Of a DNA stretch of 63,070 bases, positions 18,177-26,940 are shown piece by piece. The position numbers were made by a program, and so were the translations under genes. The DNA is taken from NCBI RefSeq assembly GCF_000211415.1, contig NZ_GL890776.1:317744-380813 (forward strand). Reading direction: 5' to 3'. Numbering within the stretch: position 1 is the stretch's first letter; every line of letters starts with the position of its first letter. The notes under the pieces are model-generated. The model was not told the DNA's origin and did no database searches. It worked only from the letters and a program-made list of their open reading frames with translations. The DNA is from Enterobacter mori LMG 25706. GTDB taxonomy: Bacteria > Pseudomonadota > Gammaproteobacteria > Enterobacterales > Enterobacteriaceae.

Positions 18177-19112
18177 ATGAATCACATGAATAAACTCGAC
18201 GCCTTTATCCAGCACGCGGTTAGCTCCGTTCCCGTCAGCGGGACTTCGCTTATTTCTTCGTTATACGGTGACGCGCTTTCCCATCGCGGCGGTGAGATTT
18301 GGCTCGGCAGCCTTGCCGCTCTGCTGGAAGGCATGGGGTTTGGCGAGCGCTTCGTGCGCACCGCGCTGTTTCGCCTCAACAAAGAGGGTTGGCTGGACGT
18401 TTCCCGCATCGGGCGTCGCAGCTTTTACCGCCTGAGCGATAAAGGGCTGCGTCTGACGCGTCGCGCGGAGAATAAGATCTACCGCGCGGAACTGCCCGCC
18501 TGGGACGGCAAATGGTTATTGCTGCTCTCAGAAGGGCTGGATAAAACCACCCTTGCCGACGTCAAAAAACAGCTGATCTGGCAGGGGTTTGGCACGCTGG
18601 CACCGAGCCTGATGGCCTCGCCGTCACAGCATCTGGCGGACGTGCAGTCCCTGCTTCACGATGCTGGGGTGGCGGAAAACGTCATTTTCTTTGAAGCCCA
18701 CTCGCCGCTGGCGCTCTCCCGCGCAGCGCTGCGTTCGCGAGTGGAAGAGTGCTGGCAGTTGACCGAGCAAAACGCGATGTACGAGACGTTCATCGATTCA
18801 TTCCGCCCGCTGCTGCCGCTGCTGAAAGAGGCCGCGCCGGAGGAGCTGACGCCGGAACGCTGCTTCCAGATCCAATTGCTGCTGATTCACTTTTATCGTC
18901 GTGTGGTGCTGAAAGACCCGCTGTTGCCGGAAGAGTTACTGCCCGCGCACTGGGCGGGACAAAGCGCCCGACAGCTCTGCATCAATATCTACCAGCGCGT
19001 CGCGCCGGGGGCGCTGGCGTTTGTCAGCGAAAAAGGCGAAACCTCGGTTGGGGAACTGCCCGTGCCCGGCACGCTTTACTATCAACGTTTTGGTGGTCTG
19101 AATACTGCGTAA
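18177..19112 (+). CDS. paaX: phenylacetate pathway repressor
   Basis: A 311-residue GntR-like repressor with an N-terminal winged helix (FRLNKEGWLDVSRIGRRSFYRLS) and the PaaX C-terminal domain. It binds the paaZ and paaA promoters and is released by phenylacetyl-CoA. It is about five residues shorter than E. coli PaaX because the extreme C-terminus differs. Two ATGs (18177 and 18186) are possible; the second aligns with the E. coli start, and neither has a strong ribosome site. paaY follows after nine bases. Confidence 0.94.
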   Translation: MNHMNKLDAFIQHAVSSVPVSGTSLISSLYGDALSHRGGEIWLGSLAALLEGMGFGERFVRTALFRLNKEGWLDVSRIGRRSFYRLSDKGLRLTRRAENKIYRAELPAWDGKWLLLLSEGLDKTTLADVKKQLIWQGFGTLAPSLMASPSQHLADVQSLLHDAGVAENVIFFEAHSPLALSRAALRSRVEECWQLTEQNAMYETFIDSFRPLLPLLKEAAPEELTPERCFQIQLLLIHFYRRVVLKDPLLPEELLPAHWAGQSARQLCINIYQRVAPGALAFVSEKGETSVGELPVPGTLYYQRFGGLNTA

Positions 19113-19121
19113 GGAGAGGGT

Positions 19122-19718
19122 ATGCCTGTTTATCAAATTGATGGTCTGACGCCAGTGGTACCTGACGAGAGCTACGTTCACCCAACGGCAGTGCTGATTG
19201 GCGACGTGATTCTGGGCAAAGGCGTTTATGTCGGCCCAAACGCCAGCCTGCGCGGCGACTTTGGTCGCATCGTAGTGAAAGACGGGGCGAACATTCAGGA
19301 TAACTGCGTGATGCACGGCTTCCCGGAACAGGACACGGTGGTGGAAGAGAATGGGCATATCGGCCACAGCGCCATTTTGCACGGCTGCATTATCCGCCGC
19401 AATGCGCTGGTGGGCATGAACGCGGTAGTGATGGACGGGGCCGTCATCGGTGAAAACAGCATCGTCGGCGCGGCGGCGTTCGTGAAGGCGAAAGCGGAGA
19501 TGCCCGCCAACCATTTGATTATCGGCAGCCCGGCCAAAGCGATTCGTGAACTGAGCGAGCAGGAGCTCGCCTGGAAGCAGCAGGGCACGCGGGAGTATCA
19601 GGTGCTGGTGGAACGCTGCAAGCTGACGATGCATCAGGTGGAGCCGCTGCGTGAGGTTGAGCCTGAGCGGAAACGGCTGACATTTGACGAGAATTTACGG
19701 CCGAAGTCGGCGGTGTAG
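19122..19718 (+). CDS. paaY: hexapeptide-repeat thioesterase of the phenylacetate pathway
   Basis: A 198-residue left-handed beta-helix protein of the gamma-carbonic-anhydrase/acetyltransferase fold (repeats such as [21 protein letters not shown]). Metal-ligand histidines occur in VMHGFPEQD and [11 protein letters not shown]. PaaY is reported to hydrolyse toxic pathway CoA esters such as the spontaneous 2-hydroxycyclohepta-1,4,6-triene derivative. GGAGAGGG precedes the ATG. It forms a two-gene operon with paaX. Confidence 0.92.
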   Translation: MPVYQIDGLTPVVPDESYVHPTAVLIGDVILGKGVYVGPNASLRGDFGRIVVKDGANIQDNCVMHGFPEQDTVVEENGHIGHSAILHGCIIRRNALVGMNAVVMDGAVIGENSIVGAAAFVKAKAEMPANHLIIGSPAKAIRELSEQELAWKQQGTREYQVLVERCKLTMHQVEPLREVEPERKRLTFDENLRPKSAV

Positions 19719-19729
19719 GGTGGAAGGTC

Positions 19730-19753
19730 CGCTTCGCGGCAGAAGCGGACGTA
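19730..19753. terminator. hairpin after paaY
   Basis: GTCCGCTTC pairs with GAAGCGGAC across a short loop just after the paaY stop. There is no T run, so this is a stem-loop that may terminate or protect the transcript. Confidence 0.4.
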
Positions 19754-19756
19754 AAG

Positions 19757-19995
19757 AGACATAGAAAATATCCATTTTGGGATTAAGCACATTCCCAAGC
19801 ATCCCTCTGATAAACCAGTTTCCCCGGGAAGCGGCATTGCTATCGCTGTGACTGAAGGACGACCGGGGGCTTATCAGCAGCTGCCAGCCCAGCCAGCTTA
19901 AGTAGGCGGCACCACAAACTTTCAGCACCGTGTAAGCCAGTTCTGAAACCGCCAGCAGAGCACCCAGACCTAGCGCAACCAGGGTGGTTGTTTCT
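19757..19995 (-). pseudogene. remnant of an RhtB/LysE-family amino-acid exporter
   Basis: On the minus strand an uninterrupted stretch of about 78 codons reads like the middle of an RhtB/LysE transporter: TLVALGLGALLAVSELAYTV, then AAYLSWLGWQLL, then RGMLGNVLNPKMDIFYVS. It begins just after an in-frame TGA and stops matching at FYVS, where it meets the hairpin after paaY. Both ends of the normal ~205-residue gene are missing. The rest of this 400-base gap (19996-20100) holds nothing I can identify. Confidence 0.65.
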
Positions 19996-20117
19996 CAATC
20001 AACCTGACGTCGCAACTCATAATTATTATCAAGGAACGCGTCAGGCCCCATCCCGTGAAGTTCTGGAATATCAGGCCTGAACTGATATGATAATTTTGAA
20101 TTAATCTGGAGGGATAA

Positions 20118-20606
20118 ATGAACGCAGACACGATTGTCACGTTATTTAAGTTCAAACGCTGGGCAGATGCAGAAACACTACGGGCAATGCAGAAGGTCGA
20201 TATCCTGGAGAATGCTAAGAAGCACCATCTGATGCTCAGGCTTATGAACCATATATATGTTGTGGATATGATTTTCAGAGCAAATATTACCGGTCAAAAA
20301 CACCAGTACACAGCGTTAAATACGCCAGAAACTCCATCTTCAGACGAACTTCTTTTAAAGATGTCTGAATGCGCTGACTGGTATATACAACACGCCGGCG
20401 CAATGAGTGCCGCTGATTTTCAGGAAACGATAAAATTTCGTTTTGTCGATGGCGGATACGGAGAGATGAAAGCGATGGATATGCTTAATCATGTCTTATT
20501 TCATGGCTCATATCATCGTGGTGCAGTGGGCTGGATGCTTTCAGAAACGGGAATTACCCCGCCAAAGGATGTACTCACTGTTTTTCTGAGGGATCATAAT
20601 CATTAA
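20118..20606 (+). CDS. DinB-family putative metal-dependent protein
   Basis: A 162-residue four-helix-bundle type protein. Histidines suited to the DinB/YfiT metal site appear in KKHHLMLRLMNHIYVVD and in the C-terminal LNHVLFHGSYHRGAVG, whose HxxxHRG pattern is typical of DinB family members. Relatives include bacillithiol and mycothiol transferases and proteins of unknown function. GGAGGG lies six bases before the ATG. It stands alone between the transporter remnant and the peroxidase. Base composition is AT-richer than the paa genes, suggesting an accessory origin. The substrate cannot be predicted. Confidence 0.75.
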   Translation: MNADTIVTLFKFKRWADAETLRAMQKVDILENAKKHHLMLRLMNHIYVVDMIFRANITGQKHQYTALNTPETPSSDELLLKMSECADWYIQHAGAMSAADFQETIKFRFVDGGYGEMKAMDMLNHVLFHGSYHRGAVGWMLSETGITPPKDVLTVFLRDHNH

Positions 20607-20665
20607 CAGGCCAACGTTAGAAACAATCGTCGAATTAGAACAGGTTCTGTTTTGAGGATGCCAGT

Positions 20666-21148
20666 ATGACTCGTTTTTACCAACTTACAGCGACCAGCCT
20701 GGATGGCCAACCAATCTCTATGGCCGACTACGCGGGTAAAGTGGTTTTGGTCGTGAATACGGCAAGCCAGTGCGGCTTCACGCCTCAGTACGCCGGGCTT
20801 GAAGCGCTATACAAGAAATACGCGACTCAAGGGCTGGTGGTGCTTGGCTTCCCCTGCAACCAGTTCGGTAAGCAGGAACCCGGTGGTGCCGATGATATTT
20901 CAAAAACCTGTTACATCAACTACGGCGTCAGTTTCCCGATGTTTGAGAAAGTAGAGGTAAATGGAACTGCAGCGCACCCGCTGTTTCGTTATTTGAAAAA
21001 CGAACTGCCCGGCGTGCTGGGCGGTCGCATCAAATGGAACTTTACTAAGTTTTTGATCGGACGCGACGGTAAACCACTCAAGCGCTTTGCACCGATGACT
21101 ACGCCCGAGAAAATGGACGCTGCGATCCTTGCGGCGCTGGAAAGCTAA
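20666..21148 (+). CDS. glutathione peroxidase-type thiol peroxidase
   Basis: A 160-residue member of the glutathione peroxidase family. The peroxidatic cysteine is Cys36 in NTASQCGFTP. FPCNQFG near residue 64 and the tryptophan in IKWNFTKF complete the catalytic site. A further cysteine at about residue 82 (TCYINYGVSFPMF) is placed like the resolving cysteine of thioredoxin-dependent members, so reduction by thioredoxin is likely. It is shorter than and distinct from E. coli BtuE. GAGGATGCCAGT precedes the ATG. Confidence 0.88.
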   Translation: MTRFYQLTATSLDGQPISMADYAGKVVLVVNTASQCGFTPQYAGLEALYKKYATQGLVVLGFPCNQFGKQEPGGADDISKTCYINYGVSFPMFEKVEVNGTAAHPLFRYLKNELPGVLGGRIKWNFTKFLIGRDGKPLKRFAPMTTPEKMDAAILAALES

Positions 21149-21282
21149 GCGTCTTTGATTGGCGCGGGCCAGAGGGCCTTTCTTTAGTCTGTTTTTCGAC
21201 TTGTTTTCCCCGATTTGTTGTATAGCGAAAGAGAATTTATATGGCATAAATGCTCCATACGAATATCAAAGGGAACGACCGT

Positions 21283-21600
21283 ATGTCGCTTTATGACCTT
21301 AAGACTGAAGCAACTGCATTAAATGAGGCCTGGCGCTCTTACGTATTAGGCCGCGTTGGGGAAACAAATCTCAAAATTCTGCGAATGGATGAGCGCTCGG
21401 TCACTGAAGAGGTGCATGAGTATGACGAGGGGTTACTGGTTATTGACGGGCGTCTGGAACTGAGTGTTAACGGAAAAAAAATCTCTGTAAGCTCGGGCGA
21501 GCTTTATATAGCCAAAGCTGGTGTTCCTCATACTGTGGAAATCGGCAGCTTTGGCACACTGGTTATCATCGATCTACCCGAAACCGAAAAAGCCCTATAA
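21283..21600 (+). CDS. small cupin-domain protein
   Basis: A 105-residue single cupin. The two partial cupin motifs are visible as EEVHEYDEGLLVIDGRLEL and ELYIAKAGVPHTVEIG. The start at 21283 (MSLYDLK) follows AAGGGAACG at good spacing; the frame is open from 21250. Function is unknown; related single cupins bind metals or small ligands. It stands alone between the peroxidase gene and a REP-type repeat. Confidence 0.75.
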   Translation: MSLYDLKTEATALNEAWRSYVLGRVGETNLKILRMDERSVTEEVHEYDEGLLVIDGRLELSVNGKKISVSSGELYIAKAGVPHTVEIGSFGTLVIIDLPETEKAL

Positions 21601-21625
21601 GGGAACTCAGACCGCTGACAACGTG

Positions 21626-21706
21626 CGTTTCGCCCGGCGGCGCTACGCTTGCACGGGCCTACGTTGCGAAATGTAGGCCGGGTAAGCGCAGCGCCACCCG
21701 GCAACA
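21626..21706. repeat. REP/BIME-type palindromic repeats
   Basis: Two inverted palindromic units, around GCCCGGCGGCGCTACGCTTG and TAGGCCGGGTAAGCGCAGCG, match the enterobacterial REP pattern of a GC-rich arm with a side bulge. They lie between the ends of the cupin and omptin genes. Confidence 0.75.
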
Positions 21707-21748
21707 AAGACGGTTAAAATGTTGATGGCGGTGTTTGTCATCAATCCC

Positions 21749-21768
21749 AGGCCCCGTGAGGGGCCTGG
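21749..21768. terminator. hairpin after the omptin gene
   Basis: AGGCCCC pairs with GGGGCCT over a four-base loop, 19 bases beyond the omptin stop. A T-rich stretch follows only on the plus strand, so it may terminate in either direction. Confidence 0.5.
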
Positions 21769-21786
21769 TCTGTTTTAACGTCTGGA

Positions 21787-22725
21787 TTAGAAGCGATATT
21801 GCAGACCCGCTGTAATGGTATAGTTGTGGTTAGAAATCCCTGCTGCACCCCCGCCAATAGACCCGGATTCGCCAGTATTGGTATCAATAATCTGCGTACC
21901 GCCTTTACCTTCTTCGTAACTGCTATAAGTAAATTCAGCAAAAACTTTGGCATGCGGCGTCACGTAATATCCGGCATCAACGGATGCGCCATAATAACGG
22001 GAATCAGAAGTCTTCTCGCGGAAGGTCAGATCGCGCATATAGTGCTCGTCGTTATCATGCGCGCGAACCCAGTCACTGAATTTAAACAGGGCATTAAATT
22101 CAAAGTCATTAAAACGGTACTGTCCTGCTAGGCCAATATACGGCATAGAGAAGCGCTGGCTATAACCAATACCGCGTTCGCCTGCCGGGAAATTACCCTG
22201 ATAAGCACCATTGTCGTAATTGTAAGAACCCCCGGTCGCCGTCCAGCTGAAGCGGGTTTCCTGATAACCTGCGGTGACGCCTGCTTTATAGTTATCGCCC
22301 TGGAAGATCCAGCCTTTTACGTTAAGATCGTATTCATTGGCATAGTTAACATTCGTCGAAGGATGGCTTGAATGATCTGTCCAGGAGGATTGTTTTGCAT
22401 TCATCCAGTCATAGTCATCCATATGACCTGAGCCTGAAGCCATGGACGTCCAGCCGCGGGCGTTCAGTGTCAAAAATGAGTATGCATCCCAGGAGATATC
22501 GCCTTTCAGAATGGCAACATTTTTTATTTTCCAGTCCAGTTGGCTAATTTTTCTTCCGGTGACTTCGTCATAAACCATTTCGTGAGATTTTCCGCTCAGC
22601 ATCCCGGCAGAGGCTGAAACCGTTAAACTTTCCGGTGAAAAATCCGGTGTGACTTGTGAGGTGCCTGCATATACTGCCCCTGAAAACGCCGCCATCATCA
22701 TTCCCGCAACAATATTTCTTGTCAT
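21787..22725 (-). CDS. omptin-family outer-membrane protease
   Basis: A 312-residue ten-stranded barrel protease like OmpT, OmpP, Pla and PgtE. A signal peptide ends at VYAG. The catalytic Asp pair lies in HMDDYDWMN and the Asp-His dyad in [13 protein letters not shown], so the enzyme should be active. The protein ends in a C-terminal aromatic residue (AGLQYRF), the outer-membrane insertion signal. Such enzymes cleave between basic residues and destroy cationic antimicrobial peptides. Activity requires LPS. Which omptin subfamily it belongs to cannot be settled by eye. Its A+T-rich upstream region suggests regulation separate from its neighbours. Confidence 0.93.
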   Translation of the reverse strand: MTRNIVAGMMMAAFSGAVYAGTSQVTPDFSPESLTVSASAGMLSGKSHEMVYDEVTGRKISQLDWKIKNVAILKGDISWDAYSFLTLNARGWTSMASGSGHMDDYDWMNAKQSSWTDHSSHPSTNVNYANEYDLNVKGWIFQGDNYKAGVTAGYQETRFSWTATGGSYNYDNGAYQGNFPAGERGIGYSQRFSMPYIGLAGQYRFNDFEFNALFKFSDWVRAHDNDEHYMRDLTFREKTSDSRYYGASVDAGYYVTPHAKVFAEFTYSSYEEGKGGTQIIDTNTGESGSIGGGAAGISNHNYTITAGLQYRF

Positions 22726-22853
22726 TTTTATTTCCCTAAAACAAATTAATCGATGAGTTGCAGGGGAATATTAAAAGTCATACAAATAAGAATCAACTGC
22801 CAGTTTTGGTAATTTTTTTATAATTTGACGTAAGGCGCGATATTTAACTTTGG

Positions 22854-22874
22854 GCCGCCTGAAGGAGGCGGCCG
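22854..22874. terminator. strong GC hairpin between omptin and VOC genes
   Basis: GGCCGCCT pairs with AGGCGGCC over a five-base loop. It lies about 80 bases beyond the VOC gene stop, downstream of a possible gene tail at 22886-22951, and no T run follows. Confidence 0.45.
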
Positions 22875-22954
22875 CTAATATTTAAATCATTACTGGCTCG
22901 GTGCAAAATAGCAGTAACTTGATTCACTGTAACCGGCGCCACAATAAATTCCGT

Positions 22955-23392
22955 TTACCCACGCAGCCACGGCGTGATCGTGAGTCCTGTCAGCAGGCCC
23001 TCCGGGCTGAGCAGGCGAGTAACGGTCTGTCCCCACGGTTCGACGCGGTTGGCCACCAGCAGGCGATAGCCTTTTTCACTCAGAATGCGGGTAGCCGAAT
23101 CCAGGTCCTGCACCTCGTATTCAATCCATCCCTGCGGTATGGGGTATTCAGAGGGCCACTGCGCTTCGCCAAAACAGGAGGTTGCCGCCTGTGAGAGCGG
23201 CCAGACGGCAAAATGCTTCGCGCCTGGCAACTGGCTCTCTTCAGTGAGCAGATAGTCGGCATTTCCTTCCATCAGCTTCAGCGGCAAACCGAGCGTCTGC
23301 ACATAAAACGCGGTGCTGGCGTCGCTGCTCTGCGAAACAGGCCCGAAGCCGGCGATAAATAAGACATCAATTCCCGGTAACGTCTGCGGCAT
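22955..23392 (-). CDS. VOC (glyoxalase/bleomycin-resistance fold) protein
   Basis: A 145-residue protein with the beta-alpha-beta-beta-beta layout of vicinal-oxygen-chelate proteins, seen in SDASTAFYVQTLGLPLKLM and again in WIEYEVQDLDSATRILSEKGY. Possible metal ligands are not obvious at all usual positions, so it may bind a ligand rather than catalyse. The ATG at 23392 has AAGGAG five bases upstream and is preferred to the GTG at 23398. Substrate unknown. Confidence 0.8.
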   Translation of the reverse strand: MPQTLPGIDVLFIAGFGPVSQSSDASTAFYVQTLGLPLKLMEGNADYLLTEESQLPGAKHFAVWPLSQAATSCFGEAQWPSEYPIPQGWIEYEVQDLDSATRILSEKGYRLLVANRVEPWGQTVTRLLSPEGLLTGLTITPWLRG

Positions 23393-23456
23393 ATCCACTC
23401 CTTAATGGGTTGAAACTCCAGAATTTATAGTATGGCTCTCAAAACGGGTACCGCAT

Positions 23457-24614
23457 TCACCACACCTGCGCTTTCACGACGGGTTTAAACTTCAGCGCGA
23501 TGACGATCAGCAGGATAACACCCGCACTCATGATCAGCCATGCGCTGGTCAGTGAAACAGAGCTGTCGCTAACGATCCCCGCAATTAATGGCATTAGCGC
23601 GGCAATCATATATCCACCTCCCTGCACTTTAGACAATAGCTTCCCGGCCTGCGCGGGCGTGCAGGCGTGATCGAAGGTGACGATGAGCGACAGCGGGAAG
23701 AGGGCACCGATCCCGGTACCCAGCAGCAACGTGGATAACACCGGCGTTGTACCCGGCGCAAAGACCAGACACAGTAATCCCGCCAGCAGCAGCAACAACA
23801 CCGTAATCAGTGGAACGCGGCGGTCGGGGAATTTACCGATCAGCGCGGAGACGGCAAACCCAGCGACAACCTCGGTTAACGTCAGCCAGGCCAGCATGTA
23901 GCCGCTGCTGCGTGCGGACCATCCCGCCTGAATATAGAGCGGAGGCAACCAGGCCAATACCAGCGTATAGGCTCCTGTTCCCACGCCGAAAAAGAGCAAC
24001 AGTAGCCCTGTGCGAGAGGACGAGAGCGTAACGGTTTCGTGTGCTGTTTTTTCCCCTTGAGGATGCTTAACCAGAGTCAACCACAGTATCAGCGCCAGCA
24101 GCGCTAACAGCCCGGCCATGGCCAGTGTGGGCTTCAGCGTGAGCCATGAAAACAGCGGCTCGGCGCTGGCGGCGGCGACTGCCGCACCGGCCATAATGCC
24201 CGTGCTGAATAGCGACATCACTGTGCTGGCCGTTTGCGTATATTCCTTTTTAATTAGAGCAGGCATTAACACCTGGATCGTGCCTATGCTGGCCCCGCCC
24301 AGTAACGCGGTGCCCATAAGACTCGCTGGTGAGGCGCTAAAACCGCGCAATAAACAGGCCACAAGCAGGATGAGGAGCCCGAACATAATTCCCCGAACGG
24401 CGCCGATCCTGGCTAAAAGCCAGGGCCCACATAAAGCGGCCAGCCCCATCATCGCGACAGGCAGGGTAGTCAGCAGGCTGAATTGCGTAGCAGTTAGCCC
24501 CGCTTCGCACTGAAGTACGGAAAACAACGGTCCGACAGAAGCCAGAATAGGGCGCAGGTTCAGCCCGACGATAAAAGCGATAACGGCGAAGAGTAATGGC
24601 GACGTGCGTTTCAA
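23457..24614 (-). CDS. MFS transporter, CynX/NimT family
   Basis: About 385 residues with some twelve hydrophobic segments, beginning with LLFAVIAFIVGLNLRPILAS, a pattern characteristic of the CynX/NimT (YeaN) branch of the major facilitator superfamily. The frame is open from 24731, but the family N-terminus corresponds to a TTG at 24614 with AAGGA seven bases upstream, so I choose that start. It diverges from a MarR-type gene, with a long palindrome between them, and is probably repressed by that regulator. Relatives carry cyanate or 2-nitroimidazole-like solutes; the substrate here is unknown. Confidence 0.85.
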   Translation of the reverse strand: MKRTSPLLFAVIAFIVGLNLRPILASVGPLFSVLQCEAGLTATQFSLLTTLPVAMMGLAALCGPWLLARIGAVRGIMFGLLILLVACLLRGFSASPASLMGTALLGGASIGTIQVLMPALIKKEYTQTASTVMSLFSTGIMAGAAVAAASAEPLFSWLTLKPTLAMAGLLALLALILWLTLVKHPQGEKTAHETVTLSSSRTGLLLLFFGVGTGAYTLVLAWLPPLYIQAGWSARSSGYMLAWLTLTEVVAGFAVSALIGKFPDRRVPLITVLLLLLAGLLCLVFAPGTTPVLSTLLLGTGIGALFPLSLIVTFDHACTPAQAGKLLSKVQGGGYMIAALMPLIAGIVSDSSVSLTSAWLIMSAGVILLIVIALKFKPVVKAQVW

Positions 24615-24663
24615 CAGGGAATCCTTTTCAGTTGTGAATGGCTCGGGCAAATTGCCGCGAGCA

Positions 24664-24685
24664 TTTATCTTAACGTTAAGATAAA
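24664..24685. promoter_or_regulatory. 22-bp perfect palindrome, predicted MarR operator
   Basis: The inner 18 bases read TATCTTAACGTTAAGATA and the symmetry extends two more bases each way. It sits in the short gap between the divergent MFS and MarR genes, the normal place for a MarR dimer to block both promoters. Confidence 0.75.
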
Positions 24686-24747
24686 ATATATTTTTGCGTA
24701 AGATGTACCGCACAACAGGATAAATACCCACGCCATCAGGGGTGAAA

Positions 24748-25284
24748 ATGAAAGATCATGTAGACTTCGTTGTCGACCAGTGGAGCCGTGCCATGCCGGA
24801 GCTGGACGCCTCGTCGATGAAAATTTTTGGCCGCATGCTCAGGCTAATGAAGCATCTGGGTAAAGAACGGGCGCAGGCCATGTCCCCGTTTGGTTTTCGC
24901 GAGGGCGAGTTTGACGTGCTCGCCACGCTGCGTCGCGCCGGAGAGCCGTACTGCCTTTCGCCTACGCAGCTGTATAAATCGCTGTTGATCACGTCAGGGG
25001 CGATGACGAACCGGCTCAGCCATCTCGAACAGCAAGGGCTTATCAGGCGTATTGCCGATCCGGACGATAAGCGCAGCACCCTCGTAAGCCTGACACCGCA
25101 CGGGCAAGAGCTTATTGAGGAGGCGCTGATCGTGCATACACAAACGCAAAATGCGCTGCTGAGCAGCTTATCTGACGCGCAGCGCGCGCAGCTTGAGTCC
25201 CTGCTCAGGGAGCTGCTGCTGACGTTTCCGCCCGAGGGTCTGGGTGACAAGTCACAGAGTGCCGATAATACAAAAACTGCATAG
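24748..25284 (+). CDS. MarR-family transcriptional regulator
   Basis: A 178-residue winged-helix protein. The recognition region reads SPTQLYKSLLITSGAMTNRLSHLEQQGLI and the wing follows as PDDKRSTLVSLTPHG. The ATG at 24748 is spaced well from AGGGGT; a GTG six bases earlier is possible. It diverges from the CynX-type transporter and probably represses it and itself through the palindrome in between. A phenolic or other small ligand is expected from the family. Confidence 0.9.
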   Translation: MKDHVDFVVDQWSRAMPELDASSMKIFGRMLRLMKHLGKERAQAMSPFGFREGEFDVLATLRRAGEPYCLSPTQLYKSLLITSGAMTNRLSHLEQQGLIRRIADPDDKRSTLVSLTPHGQELIEEALIVHTQTQNALLSSLSDAQRAQLESLLRELLLTFPPEGLGDKSQSADNTKTA

Positions 25285-25308
25285 CCAAACCTCACAGAAA
25301 GGGAACGT

Positions 25309-26235
25309 ATGTCTTTACCACCACTGTATGCCTTGCGCGCCTTTGAAGTTGCCGCGCGGCTGAACTCCTTCAGCAAAGCGGCTGAGGCACTGAATATCAC
25401 GCCGGGCGCGGTCAGCAGGCATGTCCGGACGCTTGAAATGTGGTTCGACTGCGAGCTGTTTAAACGGCAAGGGCCGAGAGTCGAAGTCAGTGAGGCCGGG
25501 CGTATTCTGGCCGGACAGCTTAGCGAAAGCTTCTCTAACATCGAGTGGGCCTGCCGCGCGTTCAGAAGTGAAAATCACCTTCTGCGCCTCAAGGCTCCCA
25601 GCACCCTGACAATGAGATGGCTTCTTAACGTCCTGAAATCGTTTCGTGAAAACCATGCGAAACCGAAAGTAGAAATTGCCAGCGTCTGGATGGACTTCGA
25701 CACCGTTGACTTCAGCCGTGAGCCCTACGATTGCGCGATCCTCCTCGGTAATGGCTATTTCGGCGAGTCAACAGAAAGCAGGCTGCTCTTCAGCGAATGG
25801 CTCATTCCGGTTTGTACCCCGTCTTTGCTTGAAACTGCCCGGCAACAGCTACCGCACTGCGACCTTATTCACCCCTCTCCGGACAGACGGGACTGGCGAC
25901 GCTGGCTGAAAAGAACGGGGCTATTTCCCGGTCTCGACATGAGCGGCGGGATTGTGTTTGATACCCTTGAGCAGGGAAGTCTCGCCGCCATGCACGGACA
26001 CGGCGTGGCGATGGCCGATCTCCGGCTCACGCTGGAAGCGCTGAAAAGCGGCCTGCTCGCGCTGCCCTTCAGGGAGGCGATTGCAACAGGGGATGGCTAC
26101 TACCTCGTCTGGCCGAAAAATTCGCTCAGAAGACAGAGTATTGAACGTCTGCTGGCCTGGCTAAACCTGAACTCGCCGGTAGTGCCTTCTCTGGATATCG
26201 TCTGTCTTGAGTACGATGAAAAACGGCTTTCTTAA
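25309..26235 (+). CDS. LysR-family regulator (GcvA-like)
   Basis: A 308-residue protein with an N-terminal helix-turn-helix (FSKAAEALNITPGAVSRHVRTLE) and a substrate-binding-type effector domain. The opening LPPLYALRAFEVAARLNSF is typical of the GcvA/AmpR branch. AAGGGAACG lies just before the ATG. No divergent partner sits beside it: the MarR gene upstream is on the same strand, 24 bases away, so the two could be cotranscribed. The target is unknown. Confidence 0.88.
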   Translation: MSLPPLYALRAFEVAARLNSFSKAAEALNITPGAVSRHVRTLEMWFDCELFKRQGPRVEVSEAGRILAGQLSESFSNIEWACRAFRSENHLLRLKAPSTLTMRWLLNVLKSFRENHAKPKVEIASVWMDFDTVDFSREPYDCAILLGNGYFGESTESRLLFSEWLIPVCTPSLLETARQQLPHCDLIHPSPDRRDWRRWLKRTGLFPGLDMSGGIVFDTLEQGSLAAMHGHGVAMADLRLTLEALKSGLLALPFREAIATGDGYYLVWPKNSLRRQSIERLLAWLNLNSPVVPSLDIVCLEYDEKRLS

Positions 26236-26281
26236 ATTAAGCAGGATATTCCTGACGGGATATCCCGCATAGTTAATGCGT

Positions 26282-26752
26282 TTATGCGTAGGGGATATTT
26301 GCCATCTTCTTATATCTTTCCGGCAGGGCGCTATTCAGGTTGAGTAATTTATCCAGAATATAAAGCGCAGGCGTACCCTTTGCGCGCTCTGCATCTATCA
26401 GCGCAGCGCGTAATACATTGGCAGCCGCGGTCATTTTATAAAAGTACGCTTCTGATGCAGGCGTCTGCGCTTCGCCTGACGTGGCGTACCGCACCTGGGG
26501 CCACTCGGCGAAGTCAAGCAGGGGAAGCGTTCCATCTTCTTTTGGCAAATGGGCAGTGAGCAGCTCCTCGGCGTTACCCGGATTGCTTTGGGCGAAAGAC
26601 AGGAGATGCAGTCTATGGATAAAAGGGGAAAGCGCATCGGTTCGATGGTTTTCTGACGAAAGTAACGTTATTAGCGCAGGTATGTTTTCATCCACGGTGT
26701 TTTTTTCTGGTGAAAGAATTTCCATTAAATGAAATAAAACATCGAGTGTCAT
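26282..26752 (-). CDS. protein of unknown function, 156 residues
   Basis: I do not recognise this protein. It appears soluble and mostly helical, without signal peptide or membrane segment. It ends in ALPERYKKMANIPYA, and charged, leucine-rich stretches such as PFIHRLHLLSFAQSNPGNAEE suggest a helical repeat or adaptor-like fold. The start at 26752 (MTLDVLFHLM) has GGAG five bases upstream; the longer frame from 26767 lacks one. It converges with the LysR gene and has its own promoter space of about 170 bases. Confidence 0.65.
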   Translation of the reverse strand: MTLDVLFHLMEILSPEKNTVDENIPALITLLSSENHRTDALSPFIHRLHLLSFAQSNPGNAEELLTAHLPKEDGTLPLLDFAEWPQVRYATSGEAQTPASEAYFYKMTAAANVLRAALIDAERAKGTPALYILDKLLNLNSALPERYKKMANIPYA

Positions 26753-26940
26753 AGGTGCTCCATACATACTTGGTATTATTTATTTTTTTCTATCCCAGGG
26801 ATGAGAGGATGGTATTTCAGGGCCGTCACTTTTGAAAAACGATAAATAGTGGCAATCAATGTGAGTTTTACTCATCATCGAATGTTGGTACATCACACTA
26901 TACTTACTGCCTGAGACCAAACGAGTGGCATGAGGATGGT

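Noticed and set aside
19127..19720. Reading paaY as a general transferase outside the paa pathway
   Set aside because: Length, position after paaX and close similarity to E. coli PaaY leave little doubt.
26243..26266. Imperfect GGATAT / ATATCC stem after the LysR gene
   Set aside because: Weak stem, no T run, and a ten-base loop; not enough to call a terminator.
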